Source: JAQIBY01 sp964418565 | Lineage (GTDB): Bacteria > Bacteroidota > Bacteroidia > Bacteroidales > ML635J-15 | Reading direction: 5' to 3' | Assembly: GCA_964418565.1 (NCBI GenBank) | Contig: CAYQMB010000015.1 | Coordinates: 1-39,386 of the forward strand | DNA length: 39,386 nt | In this document: one piece after another, positions 22,401-28,170 of the stretch | Layout of the letters: each line of letters opens with the position of its first letter | Position numbering within the stretch: the first letter of the stretch is position 1 | Position numbers and translations under genes: made by a program | Notes under the pieces: generated by a model | Told to the model about the DNA's origin: nothing | What the model saw: only the letters and a program-made list of their open reading frames with translations | Database searches by the model: none

Positions 22401-23069
22401 TACCAGTGGATAGGTGTGGGCAACGACACACTAAATCAGCAGCAGACTTCATCAACACTATTTCCCGGAAATTATACCCTGTATGTCACTGACCAGAATG
22501 GTTGCATGTACGACACCATCATTAAAATCCGGCAACCATCGCCCATTTATGTCAGTGTATCGGGTTACGGGAGCCCAACCTGTGACGGACTTGAAGACGG
22601 CTGGATAGAACTGGACAGCATCATAGGAGGCACACCACCATACACCCTGTTTATCAATGGCGCCGGCTTAACCTGGACACAGCAAAACACCTTTATTGAC
22701 AGCGTTCCGGCCGGTCAGTATGAAATCATGGTGCAGGATGCTAACAATTGCCCGCAGAACAACGATGCCATCATGTTAACGCTTGCTGAATCGGATGAAG
22801 ACTGCATCAAAGTACCTGCAGCTTTTTCACCCAATGGTGACGGACATAACGATGTTTGGCGCATTGATCATCTTGAAATTTACAGGCAGGTTCTGATCCA
22901 GGTATACAACCGCTGGGGACAGCTTCTGTATGAAGGCGGCTGGAACGATGAGTTCTGGGATGGTACGTACAATGGAAACAACGTTCCGACAGGTGCGTAT
23001 ATATATTACATTGACCTCGGAGGAAATAACACGAAACCGTTAACCGGCACAGTAACTGTAATACGGTAG
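10458..23069 (+). CDS. Giant SprB-like cell-surface adhesin, type B T9SS cargo
   Basis: A protein of about 4203 aa, one of the larger gene types in bacteria. The frame is open from TTG at 10434, but ATG at 10458 is preferred: it follows an AG-rich GGGAGGA and directly precedes a signal peptide (VKYVALVLFCFLYTATQHQTFGA). Order: 20 Ig-like modules of exactly 78 aa (C-x-G start, PYxYxWDNGLGxG, HTVxP, TTTYxVTVTDxNGC), about residues 49-1608; about 31 SprB modules (1610-4113); and a CHU_C C-terminal domain (4115-4203: FSPNGDGHNDVW, VYNRWGQLLYE, VPTGAYIYYIDLGG). Each module normally carries two cysteines. By analogy to F. johnsoniae SprB it would be exported by the T9SS and serve in adhesion or gliding. 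Two PorP/SprF genes follow, the first 2 bp away. There is no frameshift along 12.6 kb. Confidence 0.92.
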   Translation: MVRLVKNHIVKYVALVLFCFLYTATQHQTFGASLFYSQFDDKGGPVVAATASSDSLCNGQQSTLSASASLGTPPYTYAWDNGLGAGDTHTITPATTTTYHVTVTDDLGFVSTDSVTVWVFSNPNANISATPNPICEGDPSLLSSSPSSGTAPYSFNWDHGLGSGSDHTVFPPSDETYHLTVTDSYGCTNEDNITITVNDKPTATASTSEDSLCTGSSAILSGSATGGASPYIYTWDNGLGDGQNQSVTPGTSTTYTLTVSDSNGCQDTNQVSIHVFDNPAVTVSASPSTICSGESTNLNASVSGGTAPYTYTWDNGLGNSASHFITPADTTTYNLTVTDANGCTSSGSTTVNVLELPIPTATATPMSLCENQYTDLSVTTTNGEAPYSYQWDHGLGVGANHTVFPTSTETYTVTVSDDNGCTASDDVTVTLNDLPTVTATATPDPVCELEPVTLDATGSGTTGPYSYFWDNGLGAGQTQTSNPSAPTTYTVTVYDGNGCSSSTSVSVSTLDLPTASPTASPDSICPGGSSTLSVTGSDGLSPYSYNWNNGLGAGNNHTVSPVSSTTYTVTITDDNGCSSQADVDVITRELPTISITANPNPICDGGSSDITTTTSGGTSPFIFQWDNGIGNVQNPTVAPSSTTTYHLTVTDGNGCTTTDSITIVVSTSPSVTASASPNPVCEGETVNLSATGSAGTAPYTYVWDHGLGNGANQSITPTATDIYTVTVYDATGCSASDQVLVGVYDAPEINLTADPNPICADEIVNLSASASGGTTPYSFVWDNGLGAGADQIDMPSVTTSYSATVTDANGCQDSASITLVVNENPQVDANASPNPICDGENSTLSASGTLGQPPYSFQWDHGLGVGSTHTVSPSNSTSYDVIISDDNGCVDTATVDLIVYDTPNITASASDNPICPGDSTVLSAIGGGTVPAYVYVWDNGLGMGQNHTVSPASTTTYTATVQDGHGCTASDAVTVDVTNLPPANPTATPNPVCSGESVTLDVSGSGGTAPYTYLWDNGLGGGSTHVVNPTVTTTYSVTITDATGCTTSGSATVDVNELPTLNPTATPPVICNSGSTTLHPNASGGSSPYSYLWSDGLGAVEEPVASPTDTTTYSVTVTDSNGCSATDSITVLVTPLPTVTATAVPDTVCEGSPVNLSANASGTSGPYSYTWDQGLGTGQNQTDFPVNDITYTVEVVDANGCINTTSVDVFTWDLPVATPAATPNPICQGESSTLSVTGSDGNPPYSYNWSDGLGAGDTHVVSPASSESYTVTITDDNLCSSVASIDLTVNPTPSLSISATPDPLCSGDSATLTATPGGGVPPFTTVFDNGLGTGTMHTVSPAATTTYTATVTDDNGCSTTASYTLNVIPSPSVTATAAPDEICEGESSLLDASGSGGTPGYTYTWDNGIGPGQSHTISPDTTTNYEVIVSDVNGCTGSDDVTVTVHPAPTVSLDAFPVVICQGGSATLQANASGGAPAYTYSWTPAMGGGDSHTVTPSSSTVYEVSVSDANTCTAMAQTIVTVNDTPSVTLTAFPDSICFGESSTLSTVVSGGTPNYTYYWSDGLSAMSSHTVSPASTNTYYVTVSDVNHCEGTSSATVTVNPEIIITTNVLNEPDCYGDTNGSFEIIVSGGTTLYDINWSNGTDSGSFNGSTGGPHTVNNVPSGSYTIDVTDNEGCTETHSFTLNQPDSLILNIDNVSDVSCFGNTDGAVDYTISGGTELFTLDWDNGSSSGTENNLTAGSHSLTNLEAGTYSLDITDANGCTASEVITIVEPPVLGFSVSSVDDVSCFNGNDGVISVNVSGGTPTYSVQWDNGSITDSLTGISDGTHDITGLSAGTYQLTLTDASGCTATTSTTLNEPSTALDIFIVSITDASCVGVDDGSAEVDASGGVSPYTYTWDHPNGSGTTITNVTAGDYNVTVIDAWGCEDSITVTIGQPADGLSASPDITPVTCASNSDGQIILNPAGGTTPYVYNWNPAVSTNDTAQNLSTGTYNVTIYDAGSCELELSLFVPVDPNTLTASITDTTHVSCNGGSDGEIVVTASNGGIPYSYSWDGYPTETTNTLSGLSAGSYEMTVTDSYNCEVVLNQTLNEPALLSITIDSISDVLCAGDATGAIYTTPQGGTPPYTYTWEEAGTVLTETGDDLINVPAGTYDISLTDSNNCGPATLSAGISEPASGLSVNISIDSLPSCPGMLDGGITATASGGTPPYNYIWDAPIAGNTAQSQTNLGADIYSVSVTDDNGCTAESTITLNDPPSINLTMISEDVLCNGDSNGLAVVQASGGTPGYTYNWEDALGNPVSLDDSAQNLSAGTYFVTVTDNNGCAEVGSVTINEPAVLNGSITRTDVSTWGNNDGTATANPSGGTSPYNYEWENDADPGNIISTDQTADSLYAGDYTLTITDDNGCIWIGSVTITEPNDPLGGTITLHQNVLCAPDSSGALTAQGYGATPPYSYDWENSSGTWSATGQSVTNLPAGTYYLTIEDDNGYTWDTTLNITQPPLLQITGYSITGFNQCYGDSTGAASISVAGGVPAYIYQWDDPSNSTTDNISNAPAGTYTVEVTDQNGCIVDTSITITEPDEIELNLQVTATPDCFGDSNASAASSVTGGTPGYNYQWENQSNTIVSLTDTLTGVPAGWYSLEVTDANGCTGIDSIEITEPPLLSGSITHTDASTWGNTDGSATVTPLGGTSPYSYAWENDASPGDTISTEQTADSLAAGSYTVTVTDDNGCTWVGSVTIAEPNDPLGGTIITHQNVLCAPDSTGMLDAEAYGGTPGYTYTWENAGGTILSDSAYVDNLPAGDYSLTIEDSLAYQWDTTVSITQPPLLEISATHSQPVSCYGGTDGIAAIDISGGTPFYSITWQGYASTNDSLYNVPAGDYPVSVEDANGCSVDTIVTITQPDSTELDILITATPLCYGGNEGTVYADVSGGTPPHNFYWEDTAANNIGNTDSITGLVSSTYYLTLTDANGCVHTESVFIPQPDTLTTDSYSESTSGFGASDGYAWTEPGGGTPGYTYQWEAAINTGVIIGTNDSLMNQPGGNYYVTVTDFNGCTAIDTVKIDEPPELVHDLIIGNVQCYGDTTGGALVQAHGGVTPYTYYWEDTAGNNIWNDSLLAPVPAGTYYVTITDANGYQNFDTAVVIQPPQLVFSLDSIQHVNCYGDSTAFADMHVSGGTPPYSYQWVNQDNPSVVIDTTDFITGIPAGNYLFTVMDDSTCVKDTNIAITQPNSIQLSLVGQANLSCYGSNNGYIEVEASGGTQPYSFTWMDSTMTVIASGTDSLGNLSAADYHLAFTDANNCVDDSMSFSIIEPDPFVFNGQTDSVFCYGDATGAAELNPTGGTPAYDYLWIYEGDTLSGTNFPSIFNLEAGQYDIQVTDSNACVYDTTMVVPEPLAPITMDITITDSLLCYGDNTGEAILQISGGTELYDISYNNGAGDAGSLSDLSAGDYTLTNLESGTYLIEATDYYGCSQSNTFVMTEPPQLNIQFDAQNITCNGNNDGIIEAIVTGGTRPYSYAWDGGIPVADSVHANLMPGWHNLLVTDNNGCQMLDSVRIYEPDSLLIDLRDSLRLDCYGDNNGAIIANITGGTMPMMAYWLNSAGDTVQYGPFLNNVGADTYYFTVIDDHGCTDSDTLVVWEPDPMTATLESFMTSCPTSEDGYAVIHMDTTGGTPPYNFDWDNPEHSVTDTAINLDSGWWHVTVTDANNCTYVDSVEVMSPDTIDMSFDIEPVQCNNQPGTVITSTTGGTPSYSYEWSTGHTSGIINDMPAGIHTVFVTDSHGCTAAEQVIVESTGSIHPDIVVSSPVSCYGTADGSLSAIMNDGEIPFSFDWNTADTTQTITDLSAGIYAVEVTDNWGCTGTDTISLTQPDAITIDFQVQDVLCKNGNSGEVLAIAEGGNGNSMSEFTYSWNTGSFYGNPYEDLSEGYYSVVATDSEGCTGSGQVYVDEPDSAVYAIATTRNVSCYGYNNGKALAQGFGGIGPYDYQWIGVGNDTLNQQQTSSTLFPGNYTLYVTDQNGCMYDTIIKIRQPSPIYVSVSGYGSPTCDGLEDGWIELDSIIGGTPPYTLFINGAGLTWTQQNTFIDSVPAGQYEIMVQDANNCPQNNDAIMLTLAESDEDCIKVPAAFSPNGDGHNDVWRIDHLEIYRQVLIQVYNRWGQLLYEGGWNDEFWDGTYNGNNVPTGAYIYYIDLGGNNTKPLTGTVTVIR
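10602..15281 (+). repeat. Array of 20 tandem 234-bp (78-aa) Ig-like modules inside the giant adhesin
   Basis: The first-cysteine codon of each module falls at 10626, 10860, 11094, 11328, 11562, 11796, 12030, 12264, 12498, 12732, 12966, 13200, 13434, 13668, 13902, 14136, 14370, 14604, 14838 and 15072. The step is always exactly 234 bp. Modules are diverged in sequence but carry no insertion or deletion between these codons. Each has a central WDNGLGxG-like motif and a closing TDxNGC, except module 1, where the second Cys is replaced by Phe (DLGF). The modules resemble the Ig-like domain known to associate with CHU_C proteins. Modules 4-9 best match modules 13-18, implying an ancestral block of nine modules (2106 bp). 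Confidence 0.93.
15282..22796 (+). repeat. About 31 SprB-type modules inside the giant adhesin
   Basis: Modules of variable length (about 75-90 aa) follow the pattern C-[YFN]-G-[DN]-x-[DN]-G, then SGGTPPYxYxW, then LxAGTYxVTVTDxNGC, then xITEPxxL, the SprB repeat signature. By eye I count 31 copies from DCYGDTNG (near 15302) to TCDGLEDG (near 22581). Unlike the N-terminal array, module length varies. A four-module higher-order repeat lies within it (see the separate entry). Confidence 0.85.
17461..20390 (+). repeat. Three copies of a four-module (about 970 bp) higher-order SprB repeat
   Basis: Modules 10-13, 14-17 and 18-21 of the SprB array correspond position by position. Markers are a first module lacking its initial Cys (STWGN, STWGN, TSGFG, with the aromatic codon at 17508, 18480 and 19446) and a second module with LCAPDS or QCYGDT and no closing Cys (NGYTWDT, LAYQWDT, NGYQNFD) followed by a QPPLL/QPPQL linker. 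Distances between equivalent positions are 972 and 966 bp. Copies 1 and 2 are closest (EPNDPLGGTI and HQNVLCAPDS are shared); copy 3 is more diverged. Confidence 0.8.
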
Positions 23070-23071
23070 AT

Positions 23072-24013
23072 ATGAAGAAGGAGAGATACATACAACGTTT
23101 ATTCTGGCTGATTCTGTTAAGTTTCGCCGCTTTTCAGGTATCTGCACAACAGTTTCCCCTGTACAGTCAGTATTATGAGAACCGGTATATCCTTAATCCC
23201 GGAGTTGCCGGCAGTATTGAAGAAATCACACCAGTAAGACTCAGCATACATAAACAATGGTTAAACATTAATGAATCACCATCCACACAGTATCTGACAG
23301 CCCATCAGCAACTGGAAAACGACCATGTGGGCATTGGCGGTATGATTTTCCATGATTCGTTTGGCCCCATACGAAATCTGGGAATGAATTTCACTTATGC
23401 ATACCATCTGGAACTAAACAGGGAACTGCGTCTTGGAATGGGGCTAACTGCCATGCTGATGCAATACCGTCTTAACCTGGAACAGGAGGATTTTTACGGT
23501 TTTGAGCCGATACTTACCAATGAACGATTGCGCATTATTGTACCTGATGCTCATTTCGGTTTATACTTGTATCATAATGAAGATTACTGGGCCGGGTTTT
23601 CCATAACACAGCTTTTTCAGACTCAAATGAAAATCACAGGCACCTGGCAGGAAAAATCCAATCAACTCGCAAGGCATTATCATCTAATGGGCGGATATAA
23701 TATAAAGTTCCCGTATTCAAGAAACTTTAAGCTCACTCCATCCGTATTAATTAAAACAACCGAGGTCACAAAACCTCAGATCGATGTGAATTTAAAACTT
23801 GTGTTTTATGAAGATTTTTGGATGGGAATGGGATTACGTCATGATGATTCGTTTGTAGCAATGATTGGGTTAACATTTGATCAGTATTATTTTGCTTATT
23901 CGCATGATTTTACATTTACAGATATCAGCAGAGTAACTACAGGATCAGAGGAACTGAGCTTCGGATGGAATATTAAAGATGGAAGAATTGGTCAAAGATC
24001 GTTTTTTGAGTAG
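23072..24013 (+). CDS. PorP/SprF family T9SS protein (first partner of the giant adhesin)
   Basis: A 313-aa protein with a signal peptide (ending VSAQ) and a typical family opening: QQFPLYSQYYENRYILNPGVAGS, then IHKQWLNINESPSTQYLTAH. The remainder alternates aromatic beta-strands (YYFAYSHDFTFTD near the end) of an outer-membrane barrel. The start ATG lies 2 bp after the stop of the giant adhesin gene, so translation is probably coupled. The family role (SprF in SprB export or anchoring) makes it the likely dedicated helper for the giant cargo. It is a close paralogue of the next gene. Confidence 0.92.
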   Translation: MKKERYIQRLFWLILLSFAAFQVSAQQFPLYSQYYENRYILNPGVAGSIEEITPVRLSIHKQWLNINESPSTQYLTAHQQLENDHVGIGGMIFHDSFGPIRNLGMNFTYAYHLELNRELRLGMGLTAMLMQYRLNLEQEDFYGFEPILTNERLRIIVPDAHFGLYLYHNEDYWAGFSITQLFQTQMKITGTWQEKSNQLARHYHLMGGYNIKFPYSRNFKLTPSVLIKTTEVTKPQIDVNLKLVFYEDFWMGMGLRHDDSFVAMIGLTFDQYYFAYSHDFTFTDISRVTTGSEELSFGWNIKDGRIGQRSFFE

Positions 24014-24033
24014 GCTGGTATTAGAATTTTTAT

Positions 24034-24041
24034 TAGTTTTG
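24034..24041 (+). promoter_or_regulatory. Candidate -7 element before the third PorP/SprF gene
   Basis: TAGTTTTG fits TAnnTTTG in the 74-bp gap between the two tandem PorP/SprF genes. The nearest TTTG upstream (24005-24008) is 25 bp away, so spacing is poor. If real, the last gene could be transcribed separately from the giant adhesin message. Confidence 0.3.
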
Positions 24042-24087
24042 ACACAGTAGACATAATTTCGGATTTTGCCGTAAATAAAAACAGAGC

Positions 24088-24999
24088 ATGAAAAAATTAC
24101 TAACCATCGCACTATTACTGCTGGCAGCCGTTTACGTAAAGGGGCAGCAGTTACCATTGTATAGCCAGTATTTAATGAATACGTATTACATCAATCCGGC
24201 TGTAGCGGGATCACAGGAATACGCCCCGATAAAACTGTCGGTACACAAACAATGGCTTGGAATAAAAGATTCACCATCCACCCAGGTTTTAAGCGGACAC
24301 ATGATGCTTGAAAACGATGTTGTCGGACTCGGTGGTATCATCTTCAATGATGATTTCGGACCTACCAGCCACACCGGTGTGATGGCCAGCTATGCTTACC
24401 ACTTTTACATCAACCGTACCAACCGCATTTCACTTGGATTATCGGCACTGGGTTTTCAATACAAGATGGATGAGCGCTTTTTCACCCTGACAAATCCGGA
24501 CGACAATGCCATCACCTATCAGGTTGAGAAAACCTTTGTTCCGGATGCAAGTTTCGGAGCATACATTTACGGGGAACAATATGCTGCAGGTATCTCTGCT
24601 GCACACCTCTTCCAGTCAAAGCTTAAAATCAATCAAAATCTGGATGCAAATATCATGGTAAGGCACTATTTTGCCTTTGGAAGCTACCGATTTGAATTTG
24701 ACAATACTCCTCTGATTGATATTGAACCTTCGATACTGTTTAAAAGCATTGAAACGGTTAAGCCACAATTGGATCTGAACGTAAAATTTTATTACGATGA
24801 TGATTACTGGGCAGCTTTCAGTGTGCGTCCCAACGATGCCTTTATTGCAGCCATCGGACTAAAAATCAACAACTATTACTTTGGGTATGCCTATGACTTT
24901 ACATTTAGCGACTTGTCAAGCTACACCATTGGATCACAAGAAATTGTGTTTGGAATTAACGTTGGTGAAAAAGTACGTGGCAGCCGGAGTTTCTTTTAA
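24088..24999 (+). CDS. PorP/SprF family T9SS protein (second partner, tandem paralogue)
   Basis: A 303-aa protein with a signal peptide (MKKLLTIALLLLAAVYVKGQ) followed by the family opening QLPLYSQYLMNTYYINPAVAGS and VHKQWLGIKDSPSTQVLSGH. It is colinear with the preceding PorP/SprF protein through to a YYFGYAYDFTFSD strand near the C-terminus, so the pair arose by tandem duplication. It ends in Phe-Phe, fitting outer-membrane barrel export. It may share the secretion job with its neighbour or serve a different type B cargo encoded elsewhere. A strong hairpin terminator follows at 25025-25054. Confidence 0.92.
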   Translation: MKKLLTIALLLLAAVYVKGQQLPLYSQYLMNTYYINPAVAGSQEYAPIKLSVHKQWLGIKDSPSTQVLSGHMMLENDVVGLGGIIFNDDFGPTSHTGVMASYAYHFYINRTNRISLGLSALGFQYKMDERFFTLTNPDDNAITYQVEKTFVPDASFGAYIYGEQYAAGISAAHLFQSKLKINQNLDANIMVRHYFAFGSYRFEFDNTPLIDIEPSILFKSIETVKPQLDLNVKFYYDDDYWAAFSVRPNDAFIAAIGLKINNYYFGYAYDFTFSDLSSYTIGSQEIVFGINVGEKVRGSRSFF

Positions 25000-25024
25000 G
25001 GCTGACGAAAAAATATATAAAAAC

Positions 25025-25054
25025 AAAGATGTGTCTTTTGGCACATCTTTTTTT
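25025..25054 (+). terminator. Rho-independent terminator after the PorP/SprF genes
   Basis: The stem AAAGATGTG (25025-25033) pairs perfectly with CACATCTTT (25042-25050) around an 8-nt loop and is followed by a T-run (25048-25054). It lies 25 bp after the stop of the last PorP/SprF gene. Confidence 0.85.
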
Positions 25055-25062
25055 CTGCAAAC

Positions 25063-25094
25063 AAAAAAAAGGCTGCCACACAAAGCGACAGCCT
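25063..25094 (-). terminator. Rho-independent terminator of pepD
   Basis: On the minus strand a 7-bp stem (GGCTGTC with GGCAGCC, one G-U pair; plus-strand arms 25071-25077 and 25087-25093) is followed by eight T (plus-strand A-run 25063-25070). It lies about 22 bp beyond the pepD stop. Confidence 0.8.
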
Positions 25095-25115
25095 CTCCCT
25101 GTTTGCTGACAAGCA

Positions 25116-26576
25116 TCAGGCTTCAGGTATATTTTTCAGAGTATCCAGCACGTGGTCCCACCACATCTGAACCGTTTTAATGTCAATCTGCTCCTCAGGT
25201 GTGTGAGCATTTTTTATTGTCGGGCCAATGGAAATCATATCCAGATAGGGATATTTTTCCAGAAATAATCCGCACTCAAGCCCGGCATGTATGGCTCGCA
25301 CGATTGGTTCTTTTCCAAACAAGTTTTTGTATGATTTTTCAGAAACCCTGAGGATTTCGGAATCAGGATCCGGTGCCCAGCCGGGATAACCATCGGAATG
25401 CTGTATGTCGGCATCCGCCAACTCAAATACCGATGCTACCATAGCAGAAATATCCTTTTTGCCTGATTCCAGGCTGGAACGCTGGCTGGTAACTATTTCA
25501 ATCTGATTATCATCCACGTATTTTACTGATGCAAGGTTTGTAGATGTCTCCACCATGTCCTCAATATCGGGGCTCCATGTATGAACACCATGAGGACAGG
25601 CATACAGTGCATTTTCGAGATTTTTCTGAGTATCCTTATCAATTACAAAATCCGGCATATCTGCATCGCTGGCAGTGAATTTCATATTGGGTTCACGCTT
25701 ACCGTTTTCTGCCTTGATTGTTTTTGCAAATGCTTTATAGTCAGCCTTTATGCTTTCTGCATGTTTTTCTTTCAGGGTAATAATTGCATGCGCTTCACGC
25801 GGAATGGCATTCCGCTTATTTCCGCCATCAAATTCATGCAGGCGGATTTTGTAATTTTCCCGGGCCTGCTTCAGAAAACGGTTTAGAATTTTATTGGAAT
25901 TGCCCCAGCCTTTATGGATTTCATCACCACTGTGGCCGCCCCGGAGCCCTTCTACCTCAAGCAAAATCGCAACATGGTCATCGGGAACGTCTTTTTTCTT
26001 GTAGGTAAAGCGGGCATTGGTATCAATTCCGCCGGCACATCCGATAAAGATTTCACCTTCATCTTCTGAATCCAGATTAATCAGTATTTTCCCTTCAAAA
26101 AAACCTGATTCCAGCGCAAATGCACCAGTGAGCCCGGTTTCTTCATCAACGGTAAACAGGCATTCCAGCGGCGGATGCTCAATATCACCTGATTCAAGCA
26201 AAGCCATTTCCACAGCCATGCCAATACCATCATCAGCCCCCAGGGTTGTACCTTTGGCTTTTACCCAGTTTCCGTCTATTACCGGTTGAATGGGATCATT
26301 GTCAAAGTCAATGTCCACGTCCTTATTTTTTTCACAAACCATATCCATATGGCTTTGCAGAACTACCGTTTTACGGTTTTCATACCCCGGACTTGCGGGT
26401 TTACTTATCAGGACATTGCCAATATCATCCCGCTTTGCGTTCAGATTATGCTCTTTGGCAAAATTCAATAGAAACTCAATGATTTTATCTTCTTTCTTTG
26501 ATGGCCTGGGCACCCGGGTAATTGCTTCGAAATGTTTCCAGACATTTTCAGGCTCAAGATGTGATAATACTGCCAT
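25116..26576 (-). CDS. pepD: Xaa-His dipeptidase (aminoacyl-histidine dipeptidase, M20C)
   Basis: Cytosolic di-zinc metallopeptidase, 486 aa, the usual length for PepD, which hydrolyses dipeptides such as beta-Ala-His and other Xaa-His substrates. Metal and catalytic motifs are in order: SHMDMVCE (His76, catalytic Asp78), LGADDGIG (bridging Asp near 115-116), DEETGLTGA (general base Glu145, metal Glu146) and NLDSED (Asp169). The lid/dimerisation insert follows (EGLRGGHSGDEIHKGWGN) and a C-terminal His motif (IHAGLECGLF, then SIGPTIKNAHTPEEQ). It has no signal peptide. It is transcribed alone, with its own terminator, divergently from the lipoprotein gene. Confidence 0.96.
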   Translation of the reverse strand: MAVLSHLEPENVWKHFEAITRVPRPSKKEDKIIEFLLNFAKEHNLNAKRDDIGNVLISKPASPGYENRKTVVLQSHMDMVCEKNKDVDIDFDNDPIQPVIDGNWVKAKGTTLGADDGIGMAVEMALLESGDIEHPPLECLFTVDEETGLTGAFALESGFFEGKILINLDSEDEGEIFIGCAGGIDTNARFTYKKKDVPDDHVAILLEVEGLRGGHSGDEIHKGWGNSNKILNRFLKQARENYKIRLHEFDGGNKRNAIPREAHAIITLKEKHAESIKADYKAFAKTIKAENGKREPNMKFTASDADMPDFVIDKDTQKNLENALYACPHGVHTWSPDIEDMVETSTNLASVKYVDDNQIEIVTSQRSSLESGKKDISAMVASVFELADADIQHSDGYPGWAPDPDSEILRVSEKSYKNLFGKEPIVRAIHAGLECGLFLEKYPYLDMISIGPTIKNAHTPEEQIDIKTVQMWWDHVLDTLKNIPEA

Positions 26577-26628
26577 AATATGTTATTTTTGTTTAAAGCA
26601 ATGAAATTAATGAAATCTGAGGATAAAA

Positions 26629-26647
26629 AAAACCTCCTGAAGGTTTT
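26629..26647 (+). other. Short hairpin in the leader of the lipoprotein gene
   Basis: AAAACCT (26629-26635) pairs with AGGTTTT (26641-26647) around a 5-nt loop, preceded by an A-run and 15 bp before the ATG at 26663. It could be a weak terminator or attenuator-like element, or incidental. No regulatory partner is evident. Confidence 0.35.
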
Positions 26648-26662
26648 AACGTATATTTAATC

Positions 26663-27313
26663 ATGAAATCAGCTTTGAATGTTTGCATAGCGACACTTTT
26701 ATTTATTCTGATTTTTTCAGGATGCAATGAGAATGAACAGATAATTATTGGCGGAACAGTGACATCTTATCCGGGTGAGGCGGCTATTGAGGGAGCCGAA
26801 GTTAAGCTCAGTGCTCAACTGATTGATCAGGGTTCCTTTAACAGCACATTTCAGAATCTGGATACAAAATACACCGGCGCTGACGGCACATTTGAGTTCA
26901 CTATTGATCCCGTACGGGCCAACACATTTAAACTTGATATCTCCGGGGAGCCTTACCGGACAAAAAGCATCGAGTTTTTTCTGGATGAAAGCTCAAACGA
27001 AGCGTATTATAATGAAATGCTGGTACTGTTTGCCACCCTTGATGTCCACATAAAAAATACTTACACACCGCTTTCCGATTCTGATTTGCTTAAAATCCGC
27101 ATACAGGGCATCCCGGATGCATGTGACAACTGCAGCGGCAGCACGTTTACCTACCTTGAAGGAGCCAGTGTGGATACGGTTCTCACATATCAGGTTACCG
27201 GGGATGATCAGATTACACTTGAATACAGCGTAGACAAGGAAGACGATTCGTTTCATACCATCAATAAATACTGCCATCCCGGCGATACAAACAATATTCA
27301 GATTACATATTAA
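26663..27313 (+). CDS. Predicted lipoprotein with carboxypeptidase-regulatory-like beta domain
   Basis: A 216-aa protein with a lipoprotein signal: hydrophobic residues 8-19 followed by FSGC, with lipidated Cys21. The next residue is Asn, so the sorting destination cannot be read from the Asp rule. Residues 28-110 (GGTVTSYPGEAAIEGAEVKL..., TGADGTFEFTID) look like a CarboxypepD_reg/transthyretin-like beta-sandwich, common in Bacteroidota surface lipoproteins. The rest is unassigned beta sequence with a CDNCSG pair of cysteines. No clear operon partner; the response regulator starts 124 bp downstream. Confidence 0.8.
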   Translation: MKSALNVCIATLLFILIFSGCNENEQIIIGGTVTSYPGEAAIEGAEVKLSAQLIDQGSFNSTFQNLDTKYTGADGTFEFTIDPVRANTFKLDISGEPYRTKSIEFFLDESSNEAYYNEMLVLFATLDVHIKNTYTPLSDSDLLKIRIQGIPDACDNCSGSTFTYLEGASVDTVLTYQVTGDDQITLEYSVDKEDDSFHTINKYCHPGDTNNIQITY

Positions 27314-27377
27314 TCTTCCCAAAAGCACCTAAGCAAAAAAACCGACAAAATAAGCTTAAAAGCAGAGACCAAATACA

Positions 27378-27389
27378 GGTATTAATACC
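27378..27389. promoter_or_regulatory. 12-bp palindrome upstream of the response regulator
   Basis: GGTATTAATACC is a perfect inverted repeat in the 124-bp gap before the LuxR-type regulator gene. Dimeric regulators bind such sites, so autoregulation is possible; nothing else supports it. Confidence 0.3.
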
Positions 27390-27437
27390 CTTTCGGCAGA
27401 ATGGTTAATTGACTAATTTAACATAAAGCGTAAAATT

Positions 27438-28097
27438 ATGCCGATAAATGTATTAATCGTTGATGATCACCAAATTATAAGGCAAAGCCTTTCAGCCCTT
27501 TTGAAAAGCGATAAGGATATTCTGGTTGTGGGCGAATGCAATGATGGCAGCCAGGTGATGAATAGATTAATGGCACAAAAGGTGGATGTTGTTCTAATGG
27601 ATATCCTAATGCAAGATCAAGATGGGATATCGACAACGGCAAGGATAAAAAAAATGAATCCATCGGTAAAAATTCTTGCACTCAGCATGCTTGATGATCT
27701 GCATAATGCACAAAAAATAATACAGGCAGGCGCCAATGGTTATACGGTAAAAACATCAGGCTCCGATGAAATTATCCACGCTATAAAATCCGTGTATCGG
27801 GGAGAAAACTACCTGTGTCCGGAAATTTATAAAAAGTTTATACGTCATGCCAGCAACTCTGTTGACACAGGCAAATTATTTGAGCTATCAAAGAATAAGA
27901 TCCATAGCCTTACCAAGCGTGAACGCGATGTCCTGAAACTGATTGCAGATGAAAAAACCAATCGCGAAATTGCAGGTGAACTGAATATCAGTTCAGCCAC
28001 GGTTGCATCTCACCGAAAAAACCTTCTGCGAAAACTTAATGTCAGAAACTCCATCGGACTTGCAAAAATAGCTTTTTCAAGTGGAATACTGGATTGA
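27438..28097 (+). CDS. NarL/LuxR-type response regulator (orphan)
   Basis: A 219-aa two-component regulator. The receiver domain spans 3-118 with acidic pocket Asp9-Asp10, phosphoacceptor Asp55 (VVLMDILM), Ser83 and Lys105. The GerE/LuxR helix-turn-helix spans about 157-215 (LTKRERDVLKLIADEKTNREIA, then SSATVASHRKNLLRKL). It should bind DNA as a dimer after phosphorylation by a histidine kinase. No kinase gene is near, so it is an orphan here. A 12-bp perfect palindrome (GGTATTAATACC, 27378-27389) lies 48 bp before the start and could be an autoregulatory site. Target genes are unknown. Confidence 0.95.
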   Translation: MPINVLIVDDHQIIRQSLSALLKSDKDILVVGECNDGSQVMNRLMAQKVDVVLMDILMQDQDGISTTARIKKMNPSVKILALSMLDDLHNAQKIIQAGANGYTVKTSGSDEIIHAIKSVYRGENYLCPEIYKKFIRHASNSVDTGKLFELSKNKIHSLTKRERDVLKLIADEKTNREIAGELNISSATVASHRKNLLRKLNVRNSIGLAKIAFSSGILD

Positions 28098-28170
28098 GTG
28101 CTTTCGCTGAATTCACGTAGCATTCAAGCAATTTCACATACTCCGTTTATACCCTTTCATCACCCGGCCA

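Noticed and set aside
10602..22796. Regular 234-bp repeats as a possible CRISPR or tandem satellite
   Set aside because: The repeats are in one uninterrupted reading frame, diverged at DNA level, and encode Cys-paired beta modules; there are no identical direct repeats with unique spacers.
24881..25180. Plus-strand ORF of 99 aa at the end of the PorP/SprF genes
   Set aside because: It overlaps the real gene in another frame and crosses two terminators.
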